This document shows, one piece after another, positions 1-7,284 of a stretch of DNA of 21,847 bases. This DNA is from SZUA-229 sp041589175. GTDB lineage: Bacteria; Pseudomonadota; Gammaproteobacteria; SZUA-229. A program made the translations under genes and the position numbers. The stretch lies in contig JBFHWF010000036.1 of assembly GCA_041589175.1 (NCBI GenBank), forward strand, positions 1 to 21,847, written 5' to 3'. The notes under the pieces were generated by a model. That model was not told the DNA's origin. It saw nothing but the letters and a program-made list of their open reading frames with translations, and ran no database searches. Positions within the stretch are counted from its first letter, which is position 1; the number at the start of each line of letters is the position of its first letter.

Positions 1-76
1 AAGGATTGTCCAGCAACTGCTCGCGTTGCAGGCTGCTATGATCATACTCGCGTCGGTGTTTATGAAGGTCGCTCAT
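1..76 (-). CDS. pdxH: Pyridoxamine 5'-phosphate oxidase, N-terminal fragment (runs off left edge)
   Basis: Reading the minus strand from the ATG at 74-76 gives 25 codons beginning MSDLHKHRREYDHSSL and continuing open to the window edge. The pattern of a short N-terminus, then L-x(2)-R-R-E-Y, then a spaced L and an N-P near residue 25, matches the start of PdxH proteins. PdxH is the FMN enzyme that oxidises pyridoxamine or pyridoxine 5'-phosphate to pyridoxal 5'-phosphate in the cytoplasm. Only the disordered N-terminal part is present, so no FMN or substrate residues can be checked. There is no good Shine-Dalgarno before the ATG. The gene lies codirectionally downstream of rimO, separated by about 295 bases that hold a repeat element. 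The family call rests on a short match and is an inference. Confidence 0.66.
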   Translation of the reverse strand, partial: MSDLHKHRREYDHSSLQREQLLDNP

Positions 77-160
77 GGTTTAAGTTCGGTTGTTGTTTGG
101 GATTGATTATGGCAAGGATGGGGATGGATTGCTTGATCTGGGTCTATGTTGATTTATTTA

Positions 161-191
161 TCCGCTAATGCACGCAAAAAACGCAAAATTT
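161..191 (+). repeat. Left terminal inverted repeat of the MITE-like element
   Basis: This arm carries the words TCCGC, AATG, ACGC and AACGCAAA in the same order as the reverse complement of 334-364. It ends in AAAATTT. It differs from its partner at four positions plus two single-base indels. Confidence 0.65.
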
Positions 192-333
192 AGTCAGGGT
201 AATTCCAGGGGCCGATCATAGAGCCCAGACTTCTATCGTAACTACATGGTAGCTTTAGAACATGCTCAATAAATCAGGTGGAACTAACCAACCAGGAAAC
301 ATAAAAAAATTATATCTGGATTAGGCCTATAAA

Positions 334-364
334 AAATTTGCGTTTATTGGCGTTCATTTGCGGA
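334..364 (-). repeat. Right terminal inverted repeat of the MITE-like element
   Basis: Read on the minus strand this arm starts TCCGCAAATGAACGC and continues to AACGCAAATTT, pairing with 161-191. In a rimO transcript reading through toward pdxH, the two arms could fold into a long stem closing a loop of about 142 nt. Confidence 0.65.
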
Positions 365-371
365 CAATAGT

Positions 372-1715
372 CTATTCAACCTCCACAGCAAACAGGTCAT
401 GTTCACTTGAATCAGTAATTTTTACGTCGATCAGTGTGCCGGCTTCGTATTGCTTGTCGGAGTCGACAAACACCAGGCCGTCGATTTCCGGGGCGTCGGC
501 CTTGCTACGCGCGATAATGCCTTCTTCATCAATCTCATCCACCATCACCTGCATCGTCTGGCCAACTTTTTTCGCCAGTTTGTTGGTGCTGATTTCCGCC
601 TGCAGTGTCATAAAGCGTTCCAGGCGTTCTTCTTTTACATCCTCGGGAATCTGTTCGCCCAGCTGGTTTGCGGTGGCGCCTTCTACCGGTGAGTAGGTGA
701 AGCAACCGACGCGATCCAGATCGGCCTCGACCAGAAAGTCGAGCAGCTGGTTGAAGTCGTCCTCGGTTTCACCGGGGAAGCCGACAATAAAGGTGCTGCG
801 CAGGGTAATGTCCGGGCAGATCTCGCGCCACTGTTTAATGCGGTTGAGCACATTTTCGGAACTCGCCGGGCGCTTCATTGCACGCAGTACGCTGGGGCTG
901 GCGTGCTGGAAGGGGATGTCCAGGTAGGGCAGAATTTTGCCTTCGGCCATTAATGGAATAACCTTGTCGACATGGGGATAGGGATACACATAATGCATAC
1001 GTATCCAGGCACCAAGTTCTCCCAGATTGCTCGACAGTTCTTCGAAGCGGGTCTTGATGGGACGACCGTTCCAGAAGTCTGTCTGGTATTTCATGTCGAC
1101 GCCGTAGGCACTGGTATCCTGGGAAATCACCAGTAATTCTTTTACACCACTGTTTACGAGATTTTCCGCTTCGGTCATGACTTCGCCGATGGGGCGACTC
1201 ACCAGGTCGCCACGCAGCGAGGGAATAATGCAAAAGGTGCAGCGGTGGTTGCAGCCCTCAGATATTTTTAAATAGGCATAATGCTTCGGAGTTAGCTTGA
1301 TACCGGCCGGGGGTATCAGGCTGGTGTAGGGATCGTGTTCCGGGGGCAGGTGCTGGTGTACCGCTTCGAGGACTTCGTTGGCCGCATGGGGGCCTGTCAC
1401 CGCGAGTACCTGTGGATAGTTATTCTGCACAATGTCGCCCTTGGCACCCAGGCAGCCGGTGACGATCACCTTGCCGTTCTCATTAAGCGCTTCGCCTATT
1501 GCATCGAGGGACTCTTCTACGGCATCATCGATGAAACCGCAGGTATTCACTACCACGATATCGGAGCCTTCGTAGGAGGGACTGATTTCGTAACCCTCGG
1601 CACGCAGCCTGGTGATAATCTGCTCCGAGTCGACCAGCGCCTTGGGGCAGCCGAGGCTAATAAAACCGACTTTGTGGTGACTTTGCGGGGTATCTTTCGG
1701 GGTGTTCGACGACAT
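372..1715 (-). CDS. rimO: Ribosomal protein uS12 (S12) methylthiotransferase RimO
   Basis: RimO is a radical-SAM enzyme that adds a methylthio group to the beta carbon of the conserved aspartate of ribosomal protein S12. Counting from the ATG at 1715, the N-terminal MTTase domain shows its three cluster cysteines in SLGCPKA (about C23), NTCGF (about C59) and VTGCLG (about C88). The radical-SAM motif CNHRCTFC is at about 155-162. The YPYPHVD and DIPFQHASP segments typical of RimO follow, and a TRAM domain ends the protein. At 447 residues it matches the family length of about 440, and it resembles Escherichia coli RimO along its whole length. An in-frame GTG at 1727 would add four residues. 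Neither start has a good Shine-Dalgarno, so I prefer the ATG. It is divergent from the TPR gene and followed by the repeat element. Confidence 0.96.
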   Translation of the reverse strand: MSSNTPKDTPQSHHKVGFISLGCPKALVDSEQIITRLRAEGYEISPSYEGSDIVVVNTCGFIDDAVEESLDAIGEALNENGKVIVTGCLGAKGDIVQNNYPQVLAVTGPHAANEVLEAVHQHLPPEHDPYTSLIPPAGIKLTPKHYAYLKISEGCNHRCTFCIIPSLRGDLVSRPIGEVMTEAENLVNSGVKELLVISQDTSAYGVDMKYQTDFWNGRPIKTRFEELSSNLGELGAWIRMHYVYPYPHVDKVIPLMAEGKILPYLDIPFQHASPSVLRAMKRPASSENVLNRIKQWREICPDITLRSTFIVGFPGETEDDFNQLLDFLVEADLDRVGCFTYSPVEGATANQLGEQIPEDVKEERLERFMTLQAEISTNKLAKKVGQTMQVMVDEIDEEGIIARSKADAPEIDGLVFVDSDKQYEAGTLIDVKITDSSEHDLFAVEVE

Positions 1716-1851
1716 GGGGGTAGACACTCAGTTAGACAATCTGATGAAACGCCTATTTTATCCCATTTAGGCATGTCGGTCAGTGTTTATTCAGGCTGTG
1801 ACCCGTTTAACATTTCCAGCGGGGTGGGCTGGGTAGTATTAATGGACGTTT

Positions 1852-1875
1852 CCCCCTGCGGAGATTGCAGAGGGG
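1852..1875. other. Hairpin in the rimO/TPR divergent spacer
   Basis: CCCCCTGC (1852-1859) can pair with GCAG plus GGGG (1867-1875, with one bulged A), giving eight base pairs around the 7-base loop GGAGATT. It lies about 40 bases upstream of the TPR gene start, within its presumed leader, and no T-run follows on either strand. It is therefore not a standard intrinsic terminator. A regulatory role is only a possibility. Confidence 0.35.
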
Positions 1876-1914
1876 TAAGCAGGATGAAGTATAAGGATAA
1901 TAAGGAAATAACAA

Positions 1915-2418
1915 ATGACGATTGATTTTGACAGTAATGTCACTGCCTCCCATTGTGTAACGTTTTCGGCTGGCCTTGGCCTGCTTCGTGAGGGCGATGT
2001 GGCCCAGGCGCTGTGCTACTTTCGACGAGCCTACCGTGAAGCACCTAAAGCTGACTTTTTTCACAATAAGTATGCCTCCTATTATGGGCTGACACGGGTA
2101 CTGTGTGATGACACCGGTGGCATCGACCAGTGCCGTCTTTCGGCGCATCGGGAAGCGCTTGATGGCGATGTGTTTCTGAATCTGGCCTATGCAGAGTGGT
2201 ATATGGGTAACCGACGTCGTGCAGTAGAAGCATTAAACAGAGGGCTAGAACTTGATCCGGGCCATCCAGGCTTACATCGCTTGCAGCAACGGCTGGGTGA
2301 TCGCCGATTTACGGCCTTTGAGTTTATACCGAGAAACAGTTTTCTTAATCAGGCTTTGGGTAAACTATCCCGCAAGAAGTCGCCACAGCTGGACTGGAAT
2401 TACTGGCAGCTAATGTAG
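1915..2418 (+). CDS. Small tetratricopeptide-repeat protein of unknown function
   Basis: This 167-residue protein has no signal peptide or membrane segment, so it is probably cytoplasmic. Two helical repeats have TPR spacing. The first, at about residues 18-51, includes GLGLLREGDVAQALCYFRRA. The second, at about 84-117, includes NLAYAEWYMGNRRRAVEALN and ends in the classic LELDPGHPG turn. The C-terminal 45 residues are basic and carry a PRNSFLNQALGKL segment. The ATG at 1915 has AAGGA at 1902-1906, eight bases upstream, which supports this start. The gene is divergent from rimO and converges on modC with only nine bases between the stops. TPR proteins usually mediate protein-protein contacts; no partner can be named from the neighbours. 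Confidence 0.8.
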   Translation: MTIDFDSNVTASHCVTFSAGLGLLREGDVAQALCYFRRAYREAPKADFFHNKYASYYGLTRVLCDDTGGIDQCRLSAHREALDGDVFLNLAYAEWYMGNRRRAVEALNRGLELDPGHPGLHRLQQRLGDRRFTAFEFIPRNSFLNQALGKLSRKKSPQLDWNYWQLM

Positions 2419-2430
2419 CGGGTGACGCTA
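2416..2430. terminator. Weak hairpin at the TPR/modC convergent junction
   Basis: TAGCG (2416-2420) and CGCTA (2426-2430) form a five-base-pair stem with loop GGTGA, spanning the 3' ends of both convergent genes. It lacks a clear T-run on either side, so a bidirectional terminator role is plausible from position but weakly supported. Confidence 0.25.
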
Positions 2431-3507
2431 ATTAACTTCAACCGTCTTAATCTGTAGATACACCGCTTTACCCGGTGATATATTGAGCGTGTCATAAGCC
2501 ATGCGTGAAATGCGCACCAGGAAAATATCGCCACTGGCATCAACCTGTAACAGAATACCCGCGCCTTTCTCTGCGACAATACAGCTCACATTACCCGCAA
2601 TAACATTCAGAATACTGGAATCACAGGGTGGCTCATTGCACAGGCAGATATCGGTTGCCAGAATTCTCAGGCGAATATGCCTGTTCATTTCAAGTATGCC
2701 CTGTACTTTTAGACGAGTGCCATGTTGGCTCTCAACGGTTGATAGCTGGTAATCCGTATGTTGTTCAAGCACATTGCACTCGATGATTGCGGCTGCATTT
2801 TCTTCACGGGATAACGGTGAATCGGGAGATACCAGAGTTTCATGTAAATCGCCCTTGAAACGAATGCGTCCCTGTTCCATAACCAGCATATAGTCACACA
2901 GGCGTGATACCTCTTCCAGGCTGTGACTCACATAAAGCATGGGGATGTTCAGCTCATCATGCAGGCGTTCAAGGAAGGGGAGTATTTCGCGTTTGCGCTG
3001 GTTATCCAGTGCTGCCAGCGGCTCATCCATTAGCAGTAATTGCGGGTTTTTTAACAGGGCGCGTGCAATGGCGACGCGCTGTTTCTCACCACCGGAGAGA
3101 TTGTCCGGCATGCGATTAAGCAGGTGTTCGATATTTAGCAGTTGCAGTAAATGATTACGTTGCAGCAGGGTATTGTCGCTTGTGCCTGCCGGGTTTCGTC
3201 TGGCGCCATAGTTAAGGTTGTCTTCAACATTGAGATGACAGAATAATCGACTTTCCTGAAAGATATAGCCGATTTTACGTTGCTGGGTTGGTAGCTGATT
3301 TTTCTGATCCAGCCAGTGAGTGTCATTAAATATAATTTCACCCTGCACGTTTTTTTCGAGTCCGGCGATGCAGCGTAACAGCGTGGTTTTACCGGAGCCC
3401 GAATGGCCGTAAATGCCAAGTACCCCACTGGAGGGGATGTCGAATTCCGCGGAAATACTGAAACTATCCCGTTGCAGTTGAATGTTGCAGCTGCCAGCAA
3501 ACTTCAT
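2428..3507 (-). CDS. modC: Molybdate ABC transporter ATP-binding protein ModC
   Basis: ModC is the ATPase that powers molybdate import through ModB. In this 359-residue protein the Walker A motif GHSGSGKTT is at 34-42, the Q-loop glutamine at about 84 in FQESRLF, the signature LSGGEKQR at 137-144, the Walker B LLLMDEP at 157-163 and the H-loop histidine at about 195. The region after about 285 matches the C-terminal Mop domain that binds oxyanion and regulates the pump. The length is typical of ModC (about 350) and longer than plain ABC ATPases. Its ATG overlaps the modB stop by four bases (ATGA at 3504-3507), so translation is probably coupled. It is the last gene of the mod operon. Confidence 0.95.
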   Translation of the reverse strand: MKFAGSCNIQLQRDSFSISAEFDIPSSGVLGIYGHSGSGKTTLLRCIAGLEKNVQGEIIFNDTHWLDQKNQLPTQQRKIGYIFQESRLFCHLNVEDNLNYGARRNPAGTSDNTLLQRNHLLQLLNIEHLLNRMPDNLSGGEKQRVAIARALLKNPQLLLMDEPLAALDNQRKREILPFLERLHDELNIPMLYVSHSLEEVSRLCDYMLVMEQGRIRFKGDLHETLVSPDSPLSREENAAAIIECNVLEQHTDYQLSTVESQHGTRLKVQGILEMNRHIRLRILATDICLCNEPPCDSSILNVIAGNVSCIVAEKGAGILLQVDASGDIFLVRISRMAYDTLNISPGKAVYLQIKTVEVN

Positions 3508-4181
3508 GTGCGTTTCGCCTGTTTATGATTGATGTAATACATCGACAGCATGGAGATAAACGCAAAGCCGAGCAGGATGGCAGAGAGCTTATGGGCTTCT
3601 GCATATTCAAGTGTTTCTACGTGATCATAAATGGCGATAGAAATAACGCGTGTTTCGCCCGGAATATTTCCACCTACCATTAACACGACGCCGAATTCAC
3701 CAAGCGTGTGTGCAAAGCCGAGAACCGTGGCTGTCAGGAAGCCGCGTTTAGCCAGCGGAACGGCAACGGTAAAAAAAGCATCAGTGGCACTGGCGCCGAG
3801 TGTGTGAGCCGCTTCCATAATATCTTTACCCACTGACTCGAAAGCAGTTTGCAGGGGTTGCACAACAAATGGAAAGCTATACAGAATCGATGCCACCACC
3901 AGCCCGGTAAAAGTGAAGGTGAGCGAGCTACCCGTCATCGATACCCACATCGAGCCCAGTGCACCTTCCGGGCTGAGTAACAGCAACAGGTAAAAACCCA
4001 TGACTGTAGGGGGGAGTACGATGGGTAATGCCACGATCGCTTCGATCATAGGCTTAATACGTAAACGGGTATTGGCTAGCCACCAGGCGATGGGTGTACC
4101 AATGATTAACAGGATCAGTGTGGTCACTGCAGCCAGTTTGAAGGTCAGTATCAGGGGGTCGAGGCCGGTGAATAGTTCCAT
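3504..4181 (-). CDS. modB: Molybdate ABC transporter permease ModB
   Basis: This 225-residue inner-membrane permease forms the molybdate channel. About five hydrophobic segments are visible. The EAA coupling loop reads MEAAHTLGASATDAFFTVAVPL, continuing into the hydrophobic stretch after it, and contains the conserved EAA and G of binding-protein-dependent permeases. The N-terminal TPIAWWLANTR and ALPIVLPPTVMGFYLL segments are typical of ModB. Length fits the family (about 225-230). It begins 23 bases after the modA stop and overlaps modC by four bases, giving the standard modABC order. CysT/CysW-type sulfate permeases are the nearest alternative, but ModA and a Mop-domain ModC alongside decide for molybdate. 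Confidence 0.95.
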   Translation of the reverse strand: MELFTGLDPLILTFKLAAVTTLILLIIGTPIAWWLANTRLRIKPMIEAIVALPIVLPPTVMGFYLLLLLSPEGALGSMWVSMTGSSLTFTFTGLVVASILYSFPFVVQPLQTAFESVGKDIMEAAHTLGASATDAFFTVAVPLAKRGFLTATVLGFAHTLGEFGVVLMVGGNIPGETRVISIAIYDHVETLEYAEAHKLSAILLGFAFISMLSMYYINHKQAKRT

Positions 4182-4204
4182 AAGGGGTATATCCAGGTTC
4201 TACC

Positions 4205-4957
4205 TTACAGTACGCCGTAGCCATTACGGGTAATAATGATTTTCGCCCGTGGACTCTGCATATAGTTAACAAATGCCCTGGAAGCTTCCTTGTCTGCCGA
4301 GCGGCTAAGCACGACCATTTTCTGTTTAATCGGTGAGTATAGTGTCTCGGGAATATTCCACAGGCAGGCGTAGTTAATGTTTTTGTTAATTAACAGAGAC
4401 TGAGCAACAAAGCCCGCAGTGGCGCTACCCGATGAAACGAATTGTAAGGTCTGAGAAATGTTTTCGCCCGAAACCAGTTTATGATGGAGTCTTTGCCATT
4501 GCCCGATATTCTGCAGAACATCTTTTGCGGCTGCGCCATAGGGGGCAGTTTTTGGATTGGCGATAGCCAGATGCCGGATACGATCCGACTCAAGTATCGA
4601 CTCGCAGTCTGTGCCGACCACGAGGTTGGAAATAAATACCAGTTTGCCGAGTGCGTATACCGAAGCGCTGGAAGCATCCGCAAGCCCAAGTTCAATAATG
4701 CGATCGGCGCGTTGTTCATCGGCCGATAAAAAAACATCGAAGGGTGCGCCTTTCTGTATCTGTGCGAACAGCTTACCGGTCGATGCGCTACTAATCAGTA
4801 AGTTGTGCCCGGTTGATGCTTCGAAATCTGAGGCGAGCTGTTTTATTGTGGTATTAAAATTACTGGCGACCGCGAGCCTTAGCGTTTCGGCATGGCTCTG
4901 CATGCTGAAAAGCATGAGTAAAAAAACAGATAGTGATCGCATCAGCTTAAGCATCAT
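4205..4957 (-). CDS. modA: Periplasmic molybdate-binding protein ModA
   Basis: ModA captures molybdate (and usually tungstate) in the periplasm and delivers it to ModBC. The 250-residue precursor starts with a signal peptide that has a hydrophobic core (LSVFLLMLFSM), with likely cleavage after SHA at residue 23. The mature part opens with LRLAVASNFNTTIKQLA, then has SSASTGKLFAQI and AYGAAAKDVLQ-like segments carrying the ligand-contacting serine and alanine positions of ModA. A WNIPETLYSPIKQ stretch follows near the end. Two adjacent ATG codons (4957 and 4954) are possible starts; neither has a clear Shine-Dalgarno. It follows slyX by 20 bases. No ModE gene, ModE-box or Moco-riboswitch-like element is recognisable just upstream. 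Confidence 0.93.
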   Translation of the reverse strand: MMLKLMRSLSVFLLMLFSMQSHAETLRLAVASNFNTTIKQLASDFEASTGHNLLISSASTGKLFAQIQKGAPFDVFLSADEQRADRIIELGLADASSASVYALGKLVFISNLVVGTDCESILESDRIRHLAIANPKTAPYGAAAKDVLQNIGQWQRLHHKLVSGENISQTLQFVSSGSATAGFVAQSLLINKNINYACLWNIPETLYSPIKQKMVVLSRSADKEASRAFVNYMQSPRAKIIITRNGYGVL

Positions 4958-4977
4958 AGGAAGGAGTGCAAGACAAC

Positions 4978-5196
4978 TCAGTAATGTGGTGGTGGTTTGT
5001 CTTCCGACGGTGAAAGAATATTGGATTCACCGGCAGACTTGAGTTTTTTATTCAGCGTGCGCACCTGTTCGACCAGTTCGTTAATCAACTGATCCTGCTG
5101 GTAGATGACCTTGTCCAGCTGGTGGATGTGGTCTTCCTGATGGGTCAGGCGAATTTCCATGTCGATCAGCCGGTTTTCCAGTTCGGATTCGCTCAC
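4978..5196 (-). CDS. slyX: SlyX family coiled-coil protein
   Basis: This small acidic protein of 72 residues matches SlyX. The N-terminal 50 residues are a heptad-rich helix (LENRLIDMEIRLTHQEDHI and onward through a Q-rich stretch), which should form a coiled coil. The tail is disordered and ends PPPHY, a typical SlyX ending. Its cellular role is not established; the name comes from its position next to slyD in enteric bacteria. The start is GTG, overlapping the cysZ stop as GTGA (5193-5196), with GGAG about ten bases before it, so translation is probably coupled. Here it sits between cysZ and modA, away from slyD. Confidence 0.9.
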   Translation of the reverse strand: MSESELENRLIDMEIRLTHQEDHIHQLDKVIYQQDQLINELVEQVRTLNKKLKSAGESNILSPSEDKPPPHY

Positions 5197-5969
5197 GAGA
5201 TTTCATCTCCATGTTTTACCCAGAGTGCAGTCGCTGCAGCCACACCAGCGGGCATGGCAATCAGGTTGATAACAGGGATACTGGTCATCAGCATGACGCC
5301 ACCACCGAAGCCCAATGACAGGCTGCGTTTGTTTATGGCCTGCTTGTTAATGTCCTTGAAGAACTTGTTATGGTTCGACATGGGGTAGTCGAGGTATTCC
5401 AGTGACAGCATCCAGGCGCCGAACAGGATCCAGACAAAAGGTGCTGCAACATTCAACACGGGGATGAGGGTGAGAATAAACAGCAGTATCCACCATTTGA
5501 AGAAATAGAACAGTTTACCCAGCTCCGAGCCGATGGTGCGACGAATCAGTTCACCGGTAGGGAAGGCCGGGCCGTCATCGATGGGCTGGTCGCGTAACAG
5601 GTTTTCAACCTTGGTTGCCAGCAGGCTATTGAAGGGGGCAGCGATCAGGTTGGCGACAAAGGTGAAGGTGTAGAAAATCACCAGTAATACCATGGCTGCG
5701 AACAAGGGCCAGAGCACCCAGGTGATGGCCGATTCAAACCACCCATATATCGTGTCCAGCCAGCTGAGCCAGCCAGGTAGATCTGGCAGGTTTGGCATCA
5801 GGTCGCTCATCCATTCATCAAATTTTGCAAACAGGTACCAGGTGGCGCCACCGAATAGCACCAGGTTAATACCCAGCGGGATCGCCACGAAGCGACGAAT
5901 GCCCGGTTTGCTAATGAGCTTCAGGCCCTGAAAAATATGGCCGAAGCCTCTAACTAAATTGCCAATCAT
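5193..5969 (-). CDS. cysZ: Sulfate transporter CysZ
   Basis: CysZ is an inner-membrane protein that imports sulfate for cysteine synthesis. This 258-residue protein has the family's hydrophobic layout: segments near 27-47, 83-112, 155-190 and 222-250. It also has the conserved GISRFV-like start (PGIRRFVAIPLGINL), a NLIAAPFNSLLATKVE segment, and the LEYLDYPMSNHN motif that is highly characteristic of CysZ. Length matches Escherichia coli CysZ (about 253). The ATG at 5969 has AGGGG eight bases upstream and is three bases after the kinase stop. In many gammaproteobacteria cysZ lies close to zipA and ligA; here it is nearby but in the opposite direction, beyond queF. Confidence 0.93.
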   Translation of the reverse strand: MIGNLVRGFGHIFQGLKLISKPGIRRFVAIPLGINLVLFGGATWYLFAKFDEWMSDLMPNLPDLPGWLSWLDTIYGWFESAITWVLWPLFAAMVLLVIFYTFTFVANLIAAPFNSLLATKVENLLRDQPIDDGPAFPTGELIRRTIGSELGKLFYFFKWWILLFILTLIPVLNVAAPFVWILFGAWMLSLEYLDYPMSNHNKFFKDINKQAINKRSLSLGFGGGVMLMTSIPVINLIAMPAGVAAATALWVKHGDEIS

Positions 5970-5972
5970 GAC

Positions 5973-7271
5973 TTAAGCCCCTGTCTGTAATTCTGCTAAA
6001 TAGCCCTGCATAGCCAGTAGTGCGCTGCCGTAACAGGCATCGCTGTGAGCAGCGGTGTTTACGTTTACACCCAGCTGTTGCTGACGTATCTGTGCCCAGG
6101 CGGTATTTTTACTGCCACCGCCCGCAGTTTCAACCTGTGAAGGGTACGGTGCACCCAGTTGTTGCAGTTTTTTATAGCCATCGTGTTCGATACGTGCCAT
6201 GCCTTCGAGCATGGCCTGAAACTGTTCGAGCGGGTTCTTCGCCGGCGGTTCCATGCGCGGTAGCAGAAACGGGTCATTCACTGGGAAGCGTTCGCCCGGT
6301 TCGGCTAGCGGGTAATAATCCAGCCCGGTGGGTTTGCCCGGTTCAAGTTGCGGCGTGAGTTCATCCAGCTGCGACTGACTGAAGAATTTTTTAAGCACAG
6401 CGCCGCCACTGTTGGAGGCACCGCCGGCCAGCCAGTAATCGCCGTAGCGATGACTATAAATGCCATACTCGGCAGCCGACACCGGTTGTGGTGATATGAC
6501 TTTCAATACCAGCGTACTACCCAGCGAGGTAACCGCATCACCCGGCTGGTTAGCGCCGGTGGCGATAAAGGCGGCGATGCTGTCGGTGGTCCCGGCAATA
6601 ATCTTGCAGTTCGGGTTTAACTCGGCCTGTGCAAACAGGCCTTCACGGACTTTCCCCATGTGTTTGCCAGGTGGGATCACCTCGGGCAGCTTGTGCATGT
6701 CGATACCACATTCGGCGATCCAGTTCGGCCAGCAGCGCTCGACCGGGTCGTAGCCACTCTTGAGTGCATTGTTTTCATCGCTGATATCAAAGCGGCCACT
6801 CAGCATACCCGCTAGCCAGTCCGCCTGATGGCAGAAATGGACAGCATCCGGGTATTGCTGCTGCAGATACATCAGCTTTGCCAGTCCGGAGGTATTACCA
6901 TGGGCGGCACAATCTGCCGGGGCAATGTTAGCGATTGTCTCGGCCTGGATGGTACAGCTGGCATCGTTATACATCAGGGCTGAGCCCAGTGGATTGCCAG
7001 TTTCATCACAGGCGAGTAGCGTGCCTGAGGTGCCATTCACCGAGATGCTCGCCACCTCGGCGGCATCGATATGTTGAAACAGTCGGCTTAGTACATCCTG
7101 CACAGCACTCCACCAGAGAGTGGCATCCTGTCTGACTGCGCTGCCCTTGCGTTTCGGCGCGGTTAACTCGGCAACGCAGAGATGCAGTACCTGGCGATCT
7201 TCGTTGATCGCGCAGGCACGCACGCCGGAGGTGCCGAGGTCGATACCGATAAACAACGGGTGCTGAGGCAT
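5973..7271 (-). CDS. FGGY-family carbohydrate kinase (possible D-ribulose kinase)
   Basis: This 432-residue cytoplasmic enzyme is predicted to phosphorylate a sugar or polyol with ATP. The N-terminal FGGY domain opens FIGIDLGTSGVRA, the phosphate-1 motif with its conserved aspartate at about residue 11. The catalytic aspartate is visible in AGTTDSIAAF (about D230). The adenosine loop is VETAGGGSKNTAWAQIR near residue 370. It is shorter than XylB or GlpK (about 480-500) and resembles the compact kinases related to plant and cyanobacterial D-ribulose kinases; that substrate is an inference. The start chosen is the ATG at 7271, 13 bases after the queF stop. Upstream in-frame starts would overlap queF and give a non-conserved, serine-rich extension. 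No pentose pathway genes lie next to it. Confidence 0.85.
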   Translation of the reverse strand: MPQHPLFIGIDLGTSGVRACAINEDRQVLHLCVAELTAPKRKGSAVRQDATLWWSAVQDVLSRLFQHIDAAEVASISVNGTSGTLLACDETGNPLGSALMYNDASCTIQAETIANIAPADCAAHGNTSGLAKLMYLQQQYPDAVHFCHQADWLAGMLSGRFDISDENNALKSGYDPVERCWPNWIAECGIDMHKLPEVIPPGKHMGKVREGLFAQAELNPNCKIIAGTTDSIAAFIATGANQPGDAVTSLGSTLVLKVISPQPVSAAEYGIYSHRYGDYWLAGGASNSGGAVLKKFFSQSQLDELTPQLEPGKPTGLDYYPLAEPGERFPVNDPFLLPRMEPPAKNPLEQFQAMLEGMARIEHDGYKKLQQLGAPYPSQVETAGGGSKNTAWAQIRQQQLGVNVNTAAHSDACYGSALLAMQGYLAELQTGA

Positions 7272-7284
7272 GGATGAAGCCGTT

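Larger units (their letters stand above)
161..364. mobile_element. MITE-like element with 31-base imperfect terminal inverted repeats
   Basis: The left arm (161-191, starting TCCGCTAATGCACGC) and the reverse complement of the right arm (334-364, starting TCCGCAAATGAACGC) align over about 32 columns with about 26 identities and two one-base gaps. Both arms share the core AACGCAAA. The 142 bases between them contain no open frame of note, so the unit is non-autonomous. No clear target-site duplication flanks it. The right end is 7 bases from the rimO stop codon, and the left end lies about 85 bases upstream of the pdxH start. Terminal repeats built from AATGaACGCnAATaaACGCAAA words are, from memory, a recurring dispersed repeat type in environmental proteobacteria. 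Mobility is inferred from the structure alone. Confidence 0.6.

Noticed and set aside
1335..1925. Plus-strand open frame of 196 codons opposite rimO
   Set aside because: It is mostly antisense to the strongly conserved rimO, has no domain that I recognise, and its end runs into the TPR gene's own ribosome site.
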